Source: Ferrovibrio sp. MS7
GTDB taxonomy: Bacteria; Pseudomonadota; Alphaproteobacteria; Ferrovibrionales; Ferrovibrionaceae
Reading direction: 5' to 3'
Assembly (NCBI RefSeq): GCF_038404985.1
Contig: NZ_JBBKBA010000002.1
Coordinates: 620,001 to 684,000, forward strand
Length of the DNA: 64,000 bases
The notes beneath the pieces are model-generated. The model made no database searches. It saw only the letters and a list, made by a program, of their open reading frames with translations, and was not told the origin of the DNA. Position 1 is the stretch's first letter, and each line of letters begins with the position of its first letter. The position numbers were made by a program, and so were the translations under genes. Below, piece by piece: positions 8,346 through 17,040 of the stretch.

Positions 8346-9350
8346 TTATTCCTGGAAGTGCCGGCAGAGCGCCAGCACGAACAGCAGGCCGAGCAGCAGG
8401 GCCGCCACCGTCGACCACGGTTGCGGCCCTATTTGCGCCGCCAGCGCCAGCAGGATCAGCGCCAGATTGAGGCCGCCGATCTTCGCCGCCACCGGGGCAT
8501 GGGCGCCGGCCTTGCGCGCAGCCTGCTGATAGAAATGCTGGCGATGCGCCTGCCAGAATTTCTCACCACGCAGCGCACGCTTCAGCAGCGTGAAGGTAGC
8601 ATCCACCCAGTAATACAGCGGCAGGATGATCGCCGCCGCCCAGAGGCCGCTGAGCGCCGCCTGCAACAGCAGGCCGCCGAGCAGGAAACCGACCGGCACC
8701 GAGCCGACATCGCCCATGAAGACATCTGCCCTGCCCCAATTGCGGCGCAGAAAACCGAGTCCGGCGCCAGCCACGATCAGCGCCAGGCCGGCATAGCCGC
8801 CGCCGAAACCGGCAAGCCAGCCGCAGGCCGCCAGACCGATGCCGATGCCGGCCATCTCGATGCCGGTGATGCCGTTGATGCCATCCATGAAATTGAACAG
8901 GTTGACGAACCATAGCCAGGCGAGGAAGCAGACCAGACGCTCGAACCACAGCGGCACCAGTCCTTGCGTCACCGTCGCTTCCGCCGGCAACTGCCCGAGC
9001 ACCAGCGCCACGGCCAGCGCCTGCGCGCCCATGCGCAGCAGGATCGGCAGACCCTTCAGGCGGTCGTCGAACCAGAACAGCAAAGCCAGCACCAGCATGC
9101 CGACCAGCAGCATGCCCTGGCCCCATTGCTCGGCCAGAGTGATCCAGGGCAGGCCCAGGGCGAGAATAATCGCCACCACGGCAATGCCGCCGCCACGCGG
9201 CGTCGGCTCGGTGTGGCTGGATCGCGCGTTGGGCATATCGAGCACGGCGCGGGTCTTGAGCCAGATGATCAGCGGCACCAGCAGCAGCATGGTGCCGATG
9301 GCCGCCAGCAGGCCGAAACCAAGCGCAAAGGGCCAGGTCGGTTCGATCAC
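8346..9350 (-). CDS. WecA/WbpL-like polyprenyl-phosphate glycosyl-1-phosphate transferase
   Basis: 334 aa, about ten membrane helices, MraY/WecA superfamily. Diagnostic cytoplasmic loops are RSSHTEPTPRGGGIA near residues 43-57, WFDDRLKGLP near 91, NLFNFMDGINGI near 150-161 (Mg-binding Asp), and VFMGDVGSVPVGF near 210. Such enzymes load the first sugar phosphate (often GlcNAc or QuiNAc/FucNAc) onto undecaprenyl phosphate to start O-antigen or capsule repeat-unit assembly at the inner membrane. It overlaps the upstream glycosyltransferase gene by four bases, so the two are translationally coupled. Sugar specificity is not readable. Confidence 0.88.
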   Translation of the reverse strand: MIEPTWPFALGFGLLAAIGTMLLLVPLIIWLKTRAVLDMPNARSSHTEPTPRGGGIAVVAIILALGLPWITLAEQWGQGMLLVGMLVLALLFWFDDRLKGLPILLRMGAQALAVALVLGQLPAEATVTQGLVPLWFERLVCFLAWLWFVNLFNFMDGINGITGIEMAGIGIGLAACGWLAGFGGGYAGLALIVAGAGLGFLRRNWGRADVFMGDVGSVPVGFLLGGLLLQAALSGLWAAAIILPLYYWVDATFTLLKRALRGEKFWQAHRQHFYQQAARKAGAHAPVAAKIGGLNLALILLALAAQIGPQPWSTVAALLLGLLFVLALCRHFQE

Positions 9351-10501
9351 GGCTCCACCTGTTGCCCTAATGGCCGCAGCACCACGTCATAGGCCTTGAG
9401 GCTCTCGGTGACGAAATGCTCGACGGAGAATTCGCTCTCGGCAATCTGGCGGCCGCGTGCGGCAAGGCGCTGGCGCAGGGCCGCATCCTCGATCAGCCGG
9501 CGCATCGCCGCAGCCGTCGCCACCGTGTCGCGCACCGGCACCAGCAGGCCGTTCTCCTCATGCCGCACCACTTCGCGGCAGCCCGGCACATCGGCGGTGA
9601 TGATGGCACGCTGCGTCGCCGCCGCCTCGATCAGGCCGCGCGGCAAGCCTTCGCGGTAGCTCGGCATCACGATCAGGTTGGCCTGCGCCAGGCTGGCGGC
9701 CATGTTGGTGGAATAGCCCCAGTATTCCACCAGGCCGCTGTCGATCCACTGTTGCAGCCTGGCCTCGCCGATATCGGTGGGGTTATCCGGATCGCGGCGG
9801 CCGACCAGCACGAAGCGTGCCTTCACACCTTGCTGGCGCAGGATCGCGGCGGCGCCGGTGAATTCATTGACGCCCTTGTCGCCCAGGAGCCGCGCCGGAA
9901 ACATCACCACCGGCAGTTCGCCTTGGGGCTCTGCTTGAGCGGGGAAGCCGCGCATGTCGACGCCGCAGCCCTTGATCATGCACCAGCGCCCGGGCTGCAC
10001 CATGCCATTCTGCTCGAACAGGCCGAGGTCGTCCGGGTTCTGGAAAATCGCGTAGCCGTTCCGGTGCGCCAGTGCGAAGCCATAGAGCGCGCGGATCACA
10101 AGGCGCAGCAGCCGCGCCTTGAAATCCTGGCGGATGAACACGAAGCCGAGGCCGGTGATGGCATGGATCGCGGCGGGGACATTGGCGAGCCGGCTGGCCA
10201 TGCCGCCCCAGATCACCGGCTTCATCGACACATGATGCACCAGCAGCGGCTGGATGCGGCGGATCATGCCGTAGAGCGCCGCCACCAGGCGCAGCTCGGC
10301 CAGCGGGTTCTTGCCGCCGCGGGCCAGCGGGATCGGGTGCAGGATGAAGCCTTCCGCCTCTAGCCGGGCGGTGATTTCCGGGTCCGGCGGCGCCGCGACA
10401 TGTACTTCCCAGCCATGCTGGCGCATGGCACGCCCCACCGGCAGACGGTGGGTGGTGAAGAACAGCGCCTCGTGGACGATGATGAGCAGGCGGCGGGCCA
10501 T
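9347..10501 (-). CDS. GT4-family glycosyltransferase
   Basis: 384 aa with a GT-B fold: an N-terminal acceptor domain (about 1-190) and a C-terminal nucleotide-sugar domain with the PSYREGLPRGLIEAAATQRAIITADVPG region, whose E-x7-E type motif is characteristic of family GT4. The VHHVSMKPVIWGG and AAIHAITGLGFVF segments resemble the CapM/PglA/WbpY group, which extends lipid-linked O-antigen or capsule units. It is first in a two-gene unit with the WecA-like transferase. The nucleotide-sugar dehydrogenase is divergent at 10658, and together they look like a small surface-glycan group. Confidence 0.88.
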   Translation of the reverse strand: MARRLLIIVHEALFFTTHRLPVGRAMRQHGWEVHVAAPPDPEITARLEAEGFILHPIPLARGGKNPLAELRLVAALYGMIRRIQPLLVHHVSMKPVIWGGMASRLANVPAAIHAITGLGFVFIRQDFKARLLRLVIRALYGFALAHRNGYAIFQNPDDLGLFEQNGMVQPGRWCMIKGCGVDMRGFPAQAEPQGELPVVMFPARLLGDKGVNEFTGAAAILRQQGVKARFVLVGRRDPDNPTDIGEARLQQWIDSGLVEYWGYSTNMAASLAQANLIVMPSYREGLPRGLIEAAATQRAIITADVPGCREVVRHEENGLLVPVRDTVATAAAMRRLIEDAALRQRLAARGRQIAESEFSVEHFVTESLKAYDVVLRPLGQQVEP

Positions 10502-10519
10502 GTCCGGAACTAACCCGGT

Positions 10520-10604
10520 CCACCCCCCCGGTCAATACTCCCTGGGGTTCAAGCCCCCCGCATGCCCCATGGTATCTCCGGGGCAATTGACACCGGGGGG
10601 TGGG
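10520..10604. repeat. Imperfect long inverted repeat in divergent promoter region
   Basis: Between the divergent glycosyltransferase and dehydrogenase genes, CCACCCCCCCGGTCAAT (10520-10536) is mirrored by ATTGACACCGGGGGGTGGG (10586-10604). The arms pair over about 15 bases with a two-base bulge. The roughly 49-base interior contains a smaller GGGG-ttcaa-GCCCC palindrome that resembles the REP-like units found elsewhere in the window. It may be a degenerate intergenic palindrome or an RNA structure in the 5' leader of either gene. Confidence 0.5.
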
Positions 10605-10657
10605 CGGGCTACCCACAGCCACCCCCTTTTCTTCCCTGATCCCGGAACCCTAAAGCC

Positions 10658-11944
<1,287 letters not shown>

Positions 11945-12070
11945 CCCTTTCCTGACCTGATCCCGGCCTGACTCGCGACTTTTACGCGCAAGCCAGCCTT
12001 GCCTTTAGGCAAATTCGGCTTAGAATGAGAACAAGACAGGATCATTCGTTCCTATAATTCTCGTATTAGG

Positions 12071-12535
12071 ATGTCATTACAATACAACATATATAGATCG
12101 GCGGCTTTCTGCCTGTTATGGGTGTGGGCCGTCCTGCTGCCTGCCGCTGCGATAGGCGAACCTGCCCTGCGCGGACCCGTGGCAGTGGAGCAGGCGCGCG
12201 CGATCGATGGCGACACCCTGGAAGTGGTGGCACTGATCTGGCTCGACCAGCGCGTCACCACCCGGGTGCGGATCGAGGGGATCGACACCCCGGAACGCCG
12301 CAGCCCCTGCGCCGCCGAACGCGAGGCAGCCGCCGCCGCCAGCCGCTTCGCGACCGACTGGCTGGCGAGCCAGGGCCGCATCGTGCTGCGCGACCTGATT
12401 CACGACAAATACGGCCGCCGCGTCGTCGGCCGGGTGCAAAATGCCGATGGCAGTGCCGATCTCGGCGAAATGCTGATCCAGGCTGGGCTGGCGCGGCGCT
12501 ACGATGGCGGGCGCAAGCAGCCCTGGTGCCAATAG
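12071..12535 (+). CDS. Secreted thermonuclease (SNase-like) domain protein
   Basis: 154 aa. An N-terminal hydrophobic signal segment (about residues 9-29) is followed by a compact staphylococcal-nuclease fold: IDGDTLEV near 46, VRIEGIDTPERR with the catalytic Arg/Asp region near 69-80, and HDKYGRRVVGRV near 111-122. It is probably exported to the periplasm as a Ca-dependent nuclease or nuclease-like protein. The 5' end of the gene and the roughly 100 bases before it are noticeably AT-richer than the neighbourhood. The start at 12071 has only a weak TAGG upstream. The fold call is firm; activity is not proven. Confidence 0.85.
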   Translation: MSLQYNIYRSAAFCLLWVWAVLLPAAAIGEPALRGPVAVEQARAIDGDTLEVVALIWLDQRVTTRVRIEGIDTPERRSPCAAEREAAAAASRFATDWLASQGRIVLRDLIHDKYGRRVVGRVQNADGSADLGEMLIQAGLARRYDGGRKQPWCQ

Positions 12536-12619
12536 GCAACCCGCGCCCCTTACAGGTTCTGCCCCTGGCACTGGACTTCGCGGCCAACTCGCCCGAAATA
12601 GACGGCCAAGGAGATTTCC

Positions 12620-13813
12620 ATGACCACTGGCCAGATCGACCACCGCCTGCCCGTTTCCGTCATCACCGGCTTTCTCGGTGCCGGCAAGAGCACCCTGCTG
12701 AACCGCCTGCTGCGCCATCCGGCGATGGGCGAGACGGCGGTGATCGTGAACGAATTCGGCGAGATCGGCCTCGACCATGCGCTGATCGCATCCAGCAGCG
12801 AGGATACCGTGCTGCTATCCTCGGGCTGCCTGTGCTGCACCGTGCGCGGCGACCTGGTGAATACGCTGCGCGAACTGATGCAGAAGCGCGAAAGCGGCGC
12901 GGTGAAGCCGTTCCGCCGCGTGGTGATCGAGACCACTGGGCTTGCCGATCCGGCGCCGGTGCTGCACACCCTGATGAGCGATGCCGTGGTGTCGGAACGC
13001 TTCCGGCTGGAAAGCGTCGTCACCCTGGTCGATGCCGTGAACGGCAGCGCCACGCTGGACAACCACATGGAAGCCGTGAAGCAGGCCGCCGTCGCCGACC
13101 GCCTGGTCTTGAGCAAGACCGACGTGGCGCCCAAGGCGGTGGTGGGCGAATTGCGCCACCGGCTGCAACATCTCAATCCCGGTGCGCCGATCCTGACCGT
13201 GGTGGAAGGCGATATCGAGCCGGACAAGCTGTTCAATGCCGGACTCTACGATCCGACGCGCAAGAGCTACGATGTGCAGAACTGGCTGCGCGCCGAAGCC
13301 TATGGCGGGCACCATCATCATCACGATCATGATCACCATCATCACGACCATGATCATCACCACCATGACCATGACCATGGGCACGATCATGATCACGGCC
13401 ACGGCCACGACCACGGGCATGACGAGCATGACCACCCGCGTACAGCGGAAGGCAAGCTGGACGTGAACCGCCACGATGCCTCGATCGGTTCCTTCTGTCT
13501 CACCTTCGACGAACCCTTCGAGTGGAATACGCTCGCCACCTGGCTGGACCTGCTGGCGGCCTATCGCGGCGACAACCTGCTGCGCGTGAAGGGCCTGATC
13601 AACGTGGTCGGTGTCGACCGTCCGGTGGTGGTGCATGGCGTGCAGCACCTGTTCCATCCGCCAGCGACGATTCCGGCCTGGCCCGACGAGGACCGCCGCA
13701 GCAAGATCGTGTTCATCACCCGCGACTTGGGCCGCGAAGTGATTGAGCAGACGCTCACTGCCCTGGCGCAGGCCGAAGCCACGCCGCCGGAAAGCCTCGG
13801 CGCCGGCCGTTAG
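12620..13813 (+). CDS. CobW/COG0523-family GTPase with His-rich metal-binding insert
   Basis: 397 aa. The G1 motif GFLGAGKST spans residues 17-25, NEFGEIGLDHAL follows, the metal-binding CLCC is at 70-73, ETTGLADPAP near 112, and the G4-like LSKTDVAP near 157. About residues 230-273 form a His/Asp/Gly run (alternating HHHHDHD and GHDHGHD units), then the CobW C-terminal domain. These GTPases deliver zinc, cobalt or other metals to target proteins. The His tract suggests zinc or nickel buffering. A good GGAG precedes the ATG. No Zur-type operator is obvious upstream, so the metal is inferred from the family only. Confidence 0.9.
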   Translation: MTTGQIDHRLPVSVITGFLGAGKSTLLNRLLRHPAMGETAVIVNEFGEIGLDHALIASSSEDTVLLSSGCLCCTVRGDLVNTLRELMQKRESGAVKPFRRVVIETTGLADPAPVLHTLMSDAVVSERFRLESVVTLVDAVNGSATLDNHMEAVKQAAVADRLVLSKTDVAPKAVVGELRHRLQHLNPGAPILTVVEGDIEPDKLFNAGLYDPTRKSYDVQNWLRAEAYGGHHHHHDHDHHHHDHDHHHHDHDHGHDHDHGHGHDHGHDEHDHPRTAEGKLDVNRHDASIGSFCLTFDEPFEWNTLATWLDLLAAYRGDNLLRVKGLINVVGVDRPVVVHGVQHLFHPPATIPAWPDEDRRSKIVFITRDLGREVIEQTLTALAQAEATPPESLGAGR

Positions 13814-13817
13814 AGGC

Positions 13818-14591
13818 ATGCAAGTACCCGCCCCCGGCCTCGATGCCGCCATTGCCGCCATGGCGGCCACCGCGCGCCAGCGCGTGTTCAGCCTGGATTA
13901 TGGCGGCCGGCGCTACTGGGTGAAGCGGCCCGGCCTGCCGCGCCTGCGCTCCTCCGTGTTCATGCAGCGTTGCATCGCCCTGGCCTTTGGCCTCGCCATG
14001 CTGAAGCCGCCGCGCGACGGCAACCTGAAAAGCGAGGCGATAGCCCTGCGCCACCTCGCCGCCAATGGCTGGCCGGTGCCGGCTTTGGTGATCGAGGAAC
14101 CGCGCTGGCTGGTGCTCGGCGATGGCGGCGCCAGCGTCGAGACGCTGCTGAACCAGGAAGCCGACCCGATGCGCCGCCGCGCGCTGATCGAGGCCTGCGC
14201 CGACCTGCTGTTGCGCCTGCACCGCCAGGGCGAATGGCATGGCGGTGCGCAGATCCGCAATTTCTCCTGGCGCGACGGACAGCCCGGCCTGCTCGATCTT
14301 GAGGACCATGACCTGCCGGGCATGAATCTGGCGCAGCGCCAGGCGCGCGACCTGCTGCTGTTTCTCTATTCGCTGACGCGCTATGACAAGGATGCCGCTG
14401 CGCCTTTGCTGCCCGCCGTGGCGAAACGGCTGGTGAAGGGCGCCGAGCCGGAAACGCGCGCCGAGATCGCCCGGCTGCATCGCCGCATCGGGCCGATCAT
14501 CCGGCTGGCGAAACCTTTCGCCGCCAAGGCCGGCCGCGATGTGCGCCAGGCCCTGGCGGCGGAAGCGGCCATCGCTGCGGCCCTGATCTAA
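13818..14591 (+). CDS. Kinase-like protein (LPS kinase / phosphotransferase fold)
   Basis: 257 aa, starting at the ATG at 13818 with AGAGG just before it and beginning four bases after the CobW stop. It has a protein-kinase-like layout: a basic N-lobe with YWVKRPG (possible ATP-binding Lys near residue 34) and a C-lobe with HRQGEWHGGAQIRNF (His-Gly...Asn catalytic-loop equivalent near 134-148) and LLDLEDHDLP as the DFG-like metal-binding segment near 155. This resembles Kdo/WaaP-type lipopolysaccharide kinases or BUD32-like enzymes. Substrate unknown. Spacing suggests co-transcription with the CobW gene. Confidence 0.68.
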   Translation: MQVPAPGLDAAIAAMAATARQRVFSLDYGGRRYWVKRPGLPRLRSSVFMQRCIALAFGLAMLKPPRDGNLKSEAIALRHLAANGWPVPALVIEEPRWLVLGDGGASVETLLNQEADPMRRRALIEACADLLLRLHRQGEWHGGAQIRNFSWRDGQPGLLDLEDHDLPGMNLAQRQARDLLLFLYSLTRYDKDAAAPLLPAVAKRLVKGAEPETRAEIARLHRRIGPIIRLAKPFAAKAGRDVRQALAAEAAIAAALI

Positions 14592-14601
14592 AAGCTCTGA
14601 A

Positions 14602-15636
14602 CTAAAAGCCCGGCTCCAGCCCGATATCGCCGACGCGCAGACCGCGCCAGTTGCTCAGCACTGGCTCTACATGCGGCCGCATTGCTTCGTGCGCCGCTTC
14701 ATCCAGTAGGCCGAGATGCTCCAGCACGCCGCCGAGTGCGGTCTGTGCCGCGCGCGCCGTGCCATCCAGCGCCTTGAGCGCGATGCCGATACCAAGTTCG
14801 GCCGACGCCGCCGTGTAGACACCCTCAGCACCGGTCTTGGCGATGAAACGGCCTCGTCCCGCCTGCATCACGGCGGTGCAGAAACGGCCTGTGCCGGCGA
14901 CAAAGAACGGCTCGGCCAGCACGGCCTTGGCCAGCCGCTGCGCCGCCTTGGCCCGTTCGGGCGCAAGGCCCTGCCCGGTGATGAAACGTGCGAAGCCCTG
15001 CGCCAGCTTATTCAGCGGCAGGGCCAGAGTCGGCATCGAGCAACCATCCGTGGCATAGGCATCAGCAGCGATCTTGATGCCGCAGACACCCTCAATGGCC
15101 GCCGTAACGCGGCGCTGCACCGGATGATCGGGGGAGACATAGCCCTGCAACGGCTCACCCATATGGCGTGCCACCGTCACCATGCCGGCATGCTTGCCGG
15201 AGCAATTGTTCTGCAACGCGGTTGGCTGTGCCTGAGCGCGGGCGATGTCACGCGCGGTTTCCTCGTGATAGGGCCAATGGGCACCGCATTCCAGCACCGT
15301 ATGGTCAAGGCCAAGGCGGCCGAGCCAGGCGGCGACGGTATCGGTATGCCGTTTCTCGCCGCCATGGCTGGCGCAGGCCATGGCGATTTCGGCATCATTC
15401 AAGCCGGCCGCCTCGGCGGCACCGGTCTCAATCAACGGCAGGGCCTGGAAGGCCTTGTTCGAGGAACGCGGGAAGATCGTCATGCCGACATCGCCCCAGC
15501 CGGCAACCTGATGGCCGGCGGCATCCACCACCACGGCGGCCACGGCATGGCGGCTTTCCACTTGCGCGCCCCGGCGAACCTCGACGATAAAGGGCCGCGC
15601 GCCGGGCGCCGGCAGGGGGCCGAATGTGGTAGCCAT
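14602..15636 (-). CDS. L-asparaginase (thermolabile, rhizobial type II)
   Basis: 344 aa from the ATG at 15636, which has a strong GGAGGAAG upstream. A longer open frame to 16230 overlaps the methyltransferase gene antisense and is not credible. The PF06089-type signatures are present: SSNKAFQALPLIETGAA near residues 59-75, ASHGGEKRH near 90, NNCSGKHAGM near 139-148 and TDGCSMPTLALPL near 193. The enzyme hydrolyses asparagine to aspartate and ammonia. The family is unrelated to bacterial type I/II E. coli asparaginases. It is convergent with the kinase-like gene and divergent from the RNA methyltransferase gene. Confidence 0.92.
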   Translation of the reverse strand: MATTFGPLPAPGARPFIVEVRRGAQVESRHAVAAVVVDAAGHQVAGWGDVGMTIFPRSSNKAFQALPLIETGAAEAAGLNDAEIAMACASHGGEKRHTDTVAAWLGRLGLDHTVLECGAHWPYHEETARDIARAQAQPTALQNNCSGKHAGMVTVARHMGEPLQGYVSPDHPVQRRVTAAIEGVCGIKIAADAYATDGCSMPTLALPLNKLAQGFARFITGQGLAPERAKAAQRLAKAVLAEPFFVAGTGRFCTAVMQAGRGRFIAKTGAEGVYTAASAELGIGIALKALDGTARAAQTALGGVLEHLGLLDEAAHEAMRPHVEPVLSNWRGLRVGDIGLEPGF

Positions 15637-15696
15637 GGCTTCCTCCCTGGATATACGGGCGTTCCTTATACCCACTGAGACACAGGCGGACCAGAG

Positions 15697-16224
15697 ATGC
15701 GTGGCTTTTTCGGCGTAGGTACTGAGCGGATGAGCAAGCCGATGAATGCCGGCACGCTGTTCCGTACCGCGCATGCCTTTGGCGCCGGCTTCGTCTTCAC
15801 CATCGACGCCGCCTACTCGGTGAATGCCGCCCGCTCCGATACCAGCCGCACCCCCGACAACCTGCCCTGGTATACCTACGACAAACCCGCCGACCTGAAA
15901 CTGCCGCAAGGCTGCAAGCTGGTGGGGATCGAATTGCTCGACATCGCGGTCGACCTGCCGAGCTTCCGCCATCCGCAGCGCGCCGCCTATGTGCTGGGGC
16001 CGGAGCAGGGCTCGCTCAGCCCCGAGCTTGTCGCGCGCTGCGACCATGTGATCAAGATCCCGACCAGTTTCTGCGTCAATGTCGGCGTTGCCGGCGCCAT
16101 CGTGATGTATGACCGCCTGATCACGCTCGGCAAATTCGCCGAACGCCCGCTTTCGCCGCTCGGCAAACCAGTGTGGCCCGAAGACAAGGGCGGCCGTCAG
16201 CGCAAGCGCATCGTTGAGTCGTGA
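15697..16224 (+). CDS. SpoU/TrmH-family RNA methyltransferase
   Basis: 175 aa with the SPOUT knot motifs: motif 1 KPMNAGTLFRTAHAFGA near residues 10-26, motif 2 YVLGPEQGSLSPEL near 92-105, and motif 3 IPTSFCVNVGVAGAIVMYD near 118-136. These enzymes methylate a ribose 2'-OH in tRNA or rRNA using SAM, as trefoil-knotted dimers. The Asn in motif 1 and the Glu/Gly of motif 2 are kept; motif 3 has Phe-Cys-Val where many members have Ser-Leu-Asn. It is followed after four bases by the ogt gene. Substrate RNA cannot be named. Confidence 0.87.
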   Translation: MRGFFGVGTERMSKPMNAGTLFRTAHAFGAGFVFTIDAAYSVNAARSDTSRTPDNLPWYTYDKPADLKLPQGCKLVGIELLDIAVDLPSFRHPQRAAYVLGPEQGSLSPELVARCDHVIKIPTSFCVNVGVAGAIVMYDRLITLGKFAERPLSPLGKPVWPEDKGGRQRKRIVES

Positions 16225-16228
16225 TGCC

Positions 16229-16771
16229 ATGAACTATTGCGTGTTCGATACCGCGCTCGGCCCCTGCGGCATACTGTGGAGCGAACGCGGCATCGCGGCG
16301 GTGCAATTGCCGGAATATAGCCGCGATGCAACCCGCGACCGCCTGCTGCATCGCCATGCCGGTGCAGAACAGGCAACGCCGCCGCCGACTATTGCCAAGG
16401 CCATTGCCGGCATCCAGGCCCTGCTGGGCGGCGACAGGTCGGTGGATTTCAGCGGTGTGCCGCTGGATACCGATGCCCTGCCCGCCTTCCATCGCCGCGT
16501 CTATGGCGTGATCAGCCGGCTGAAGCCCGGCGAAACCATGACCTATGGCGCGATTGCCAGTGAACTGGATGCAGGCCCCGACGGCGATGCCCGCGCGGTC
16601 GGCTATGCCTTGGGCAAGAATCCGATCCCGGTGATCATCCCCTGCCACCGCGTGGTCGCCGCCAATTGCAAGCTCGGCGGCTTCTCGGCGCCCGGCGGGC
16701 GCGAGACGAAACTCAAGCTGCTCGCCATCGAAGGCGGTGCGCCGGACAACCGGCAGCCGAGCTTGTTCTAG
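16229..16771 (+). CDS. ogt: O6-methylguanine-DNA methyltransferase (Ogt/MGMT)
   Basis: 180 aa starting at the ATG at 16229; a TTG at 16214 would overlap the upstream gene. It transfers the alkyl group from O6-alkylguanine to its own Cys139 in the IPCHRV motif. The helix-turn-helix 'Arg finger' segment AVGYALGKNP and the C-terminal GGFSAPGG loop are intact. The stop codon TAG is formed at the boundary with the inverted-repeat element that follows (TA at 16769-16770 plus the first G of the element). The protein ends with a family-typical SLF, so nothing important seems to be lost. Confidence 0.93.
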   Translation: MNYCVFDTALGPCGILWSERGIAAVQLPEYSRDATRDRLLHRHAGAEQATPPPTIAKAIAGIQALLGGDRSVDFSGVPLDTDALPAFHRRVYGVISRLKPGETMTYGAIASELDAGPDGDARAVGYALGKNPIPVIIPCHRVVAANCKLGGFSAPGGRETKLKLLAIEGGAPDNRQPSLF

Positions 16772-17040
16772 AGCGTTTCCTCTTCATATTGAATCGCTGC
16801 GCCGTGGCGCTTTTGCGTTTTGAGGAGGAGCCCGGCGCAGGGCGTAGTGGGGCTACGGCCAAGCCGGGCGACACGCTCAAAACGCAAAAGCGCCCGGCCC
16901 CAAAGGGGTTACGTCTGGAGGCGGCATCCGCGTCGTCGACGCGCTTGCAGGTACCCCCGGTACCTGCTGCGCACCTCTCCTAGCGGCCTACCGCCTCCAG
17001 ACGCAACGCAGCTGGTTCAATATGAAGAGGAAACGCTCTA
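16769..17040. mobile_element. MITE-like multi-hairpin element flanked by TA
   Basis: The terminal inverted repeats are perfect over 23 bases (16771-16793 against 17016-17038, starting GAGCGTTTCCTC), with a TA dinucleotide outside each end, as expected for a TA target duplication of IS630/Tc1-mariner type. Inside are three further perfect palindromes: 19-base arms at 16806-16824/16876-16894, 13-base arms at 16912-16924/16991-17003, and the hairpin CAGGTACC-ccc-GGTACCTG at 16948-16966. There is no credible coding frame. It fills the whole gap between convergent ogt and the 695-aa gene and contributes the last base of each TAG stop. It could also act as a bidirectional terminator. Confidence 0.8.

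Noticed and set aside
14602-16230. A 542-aa version of the asparaginase
   Set aside because: The extra N-terminal part lies antisense over the RNA methyltransferase gene, while a strong GGAGGAAG precedes the internal ATG at 15636.
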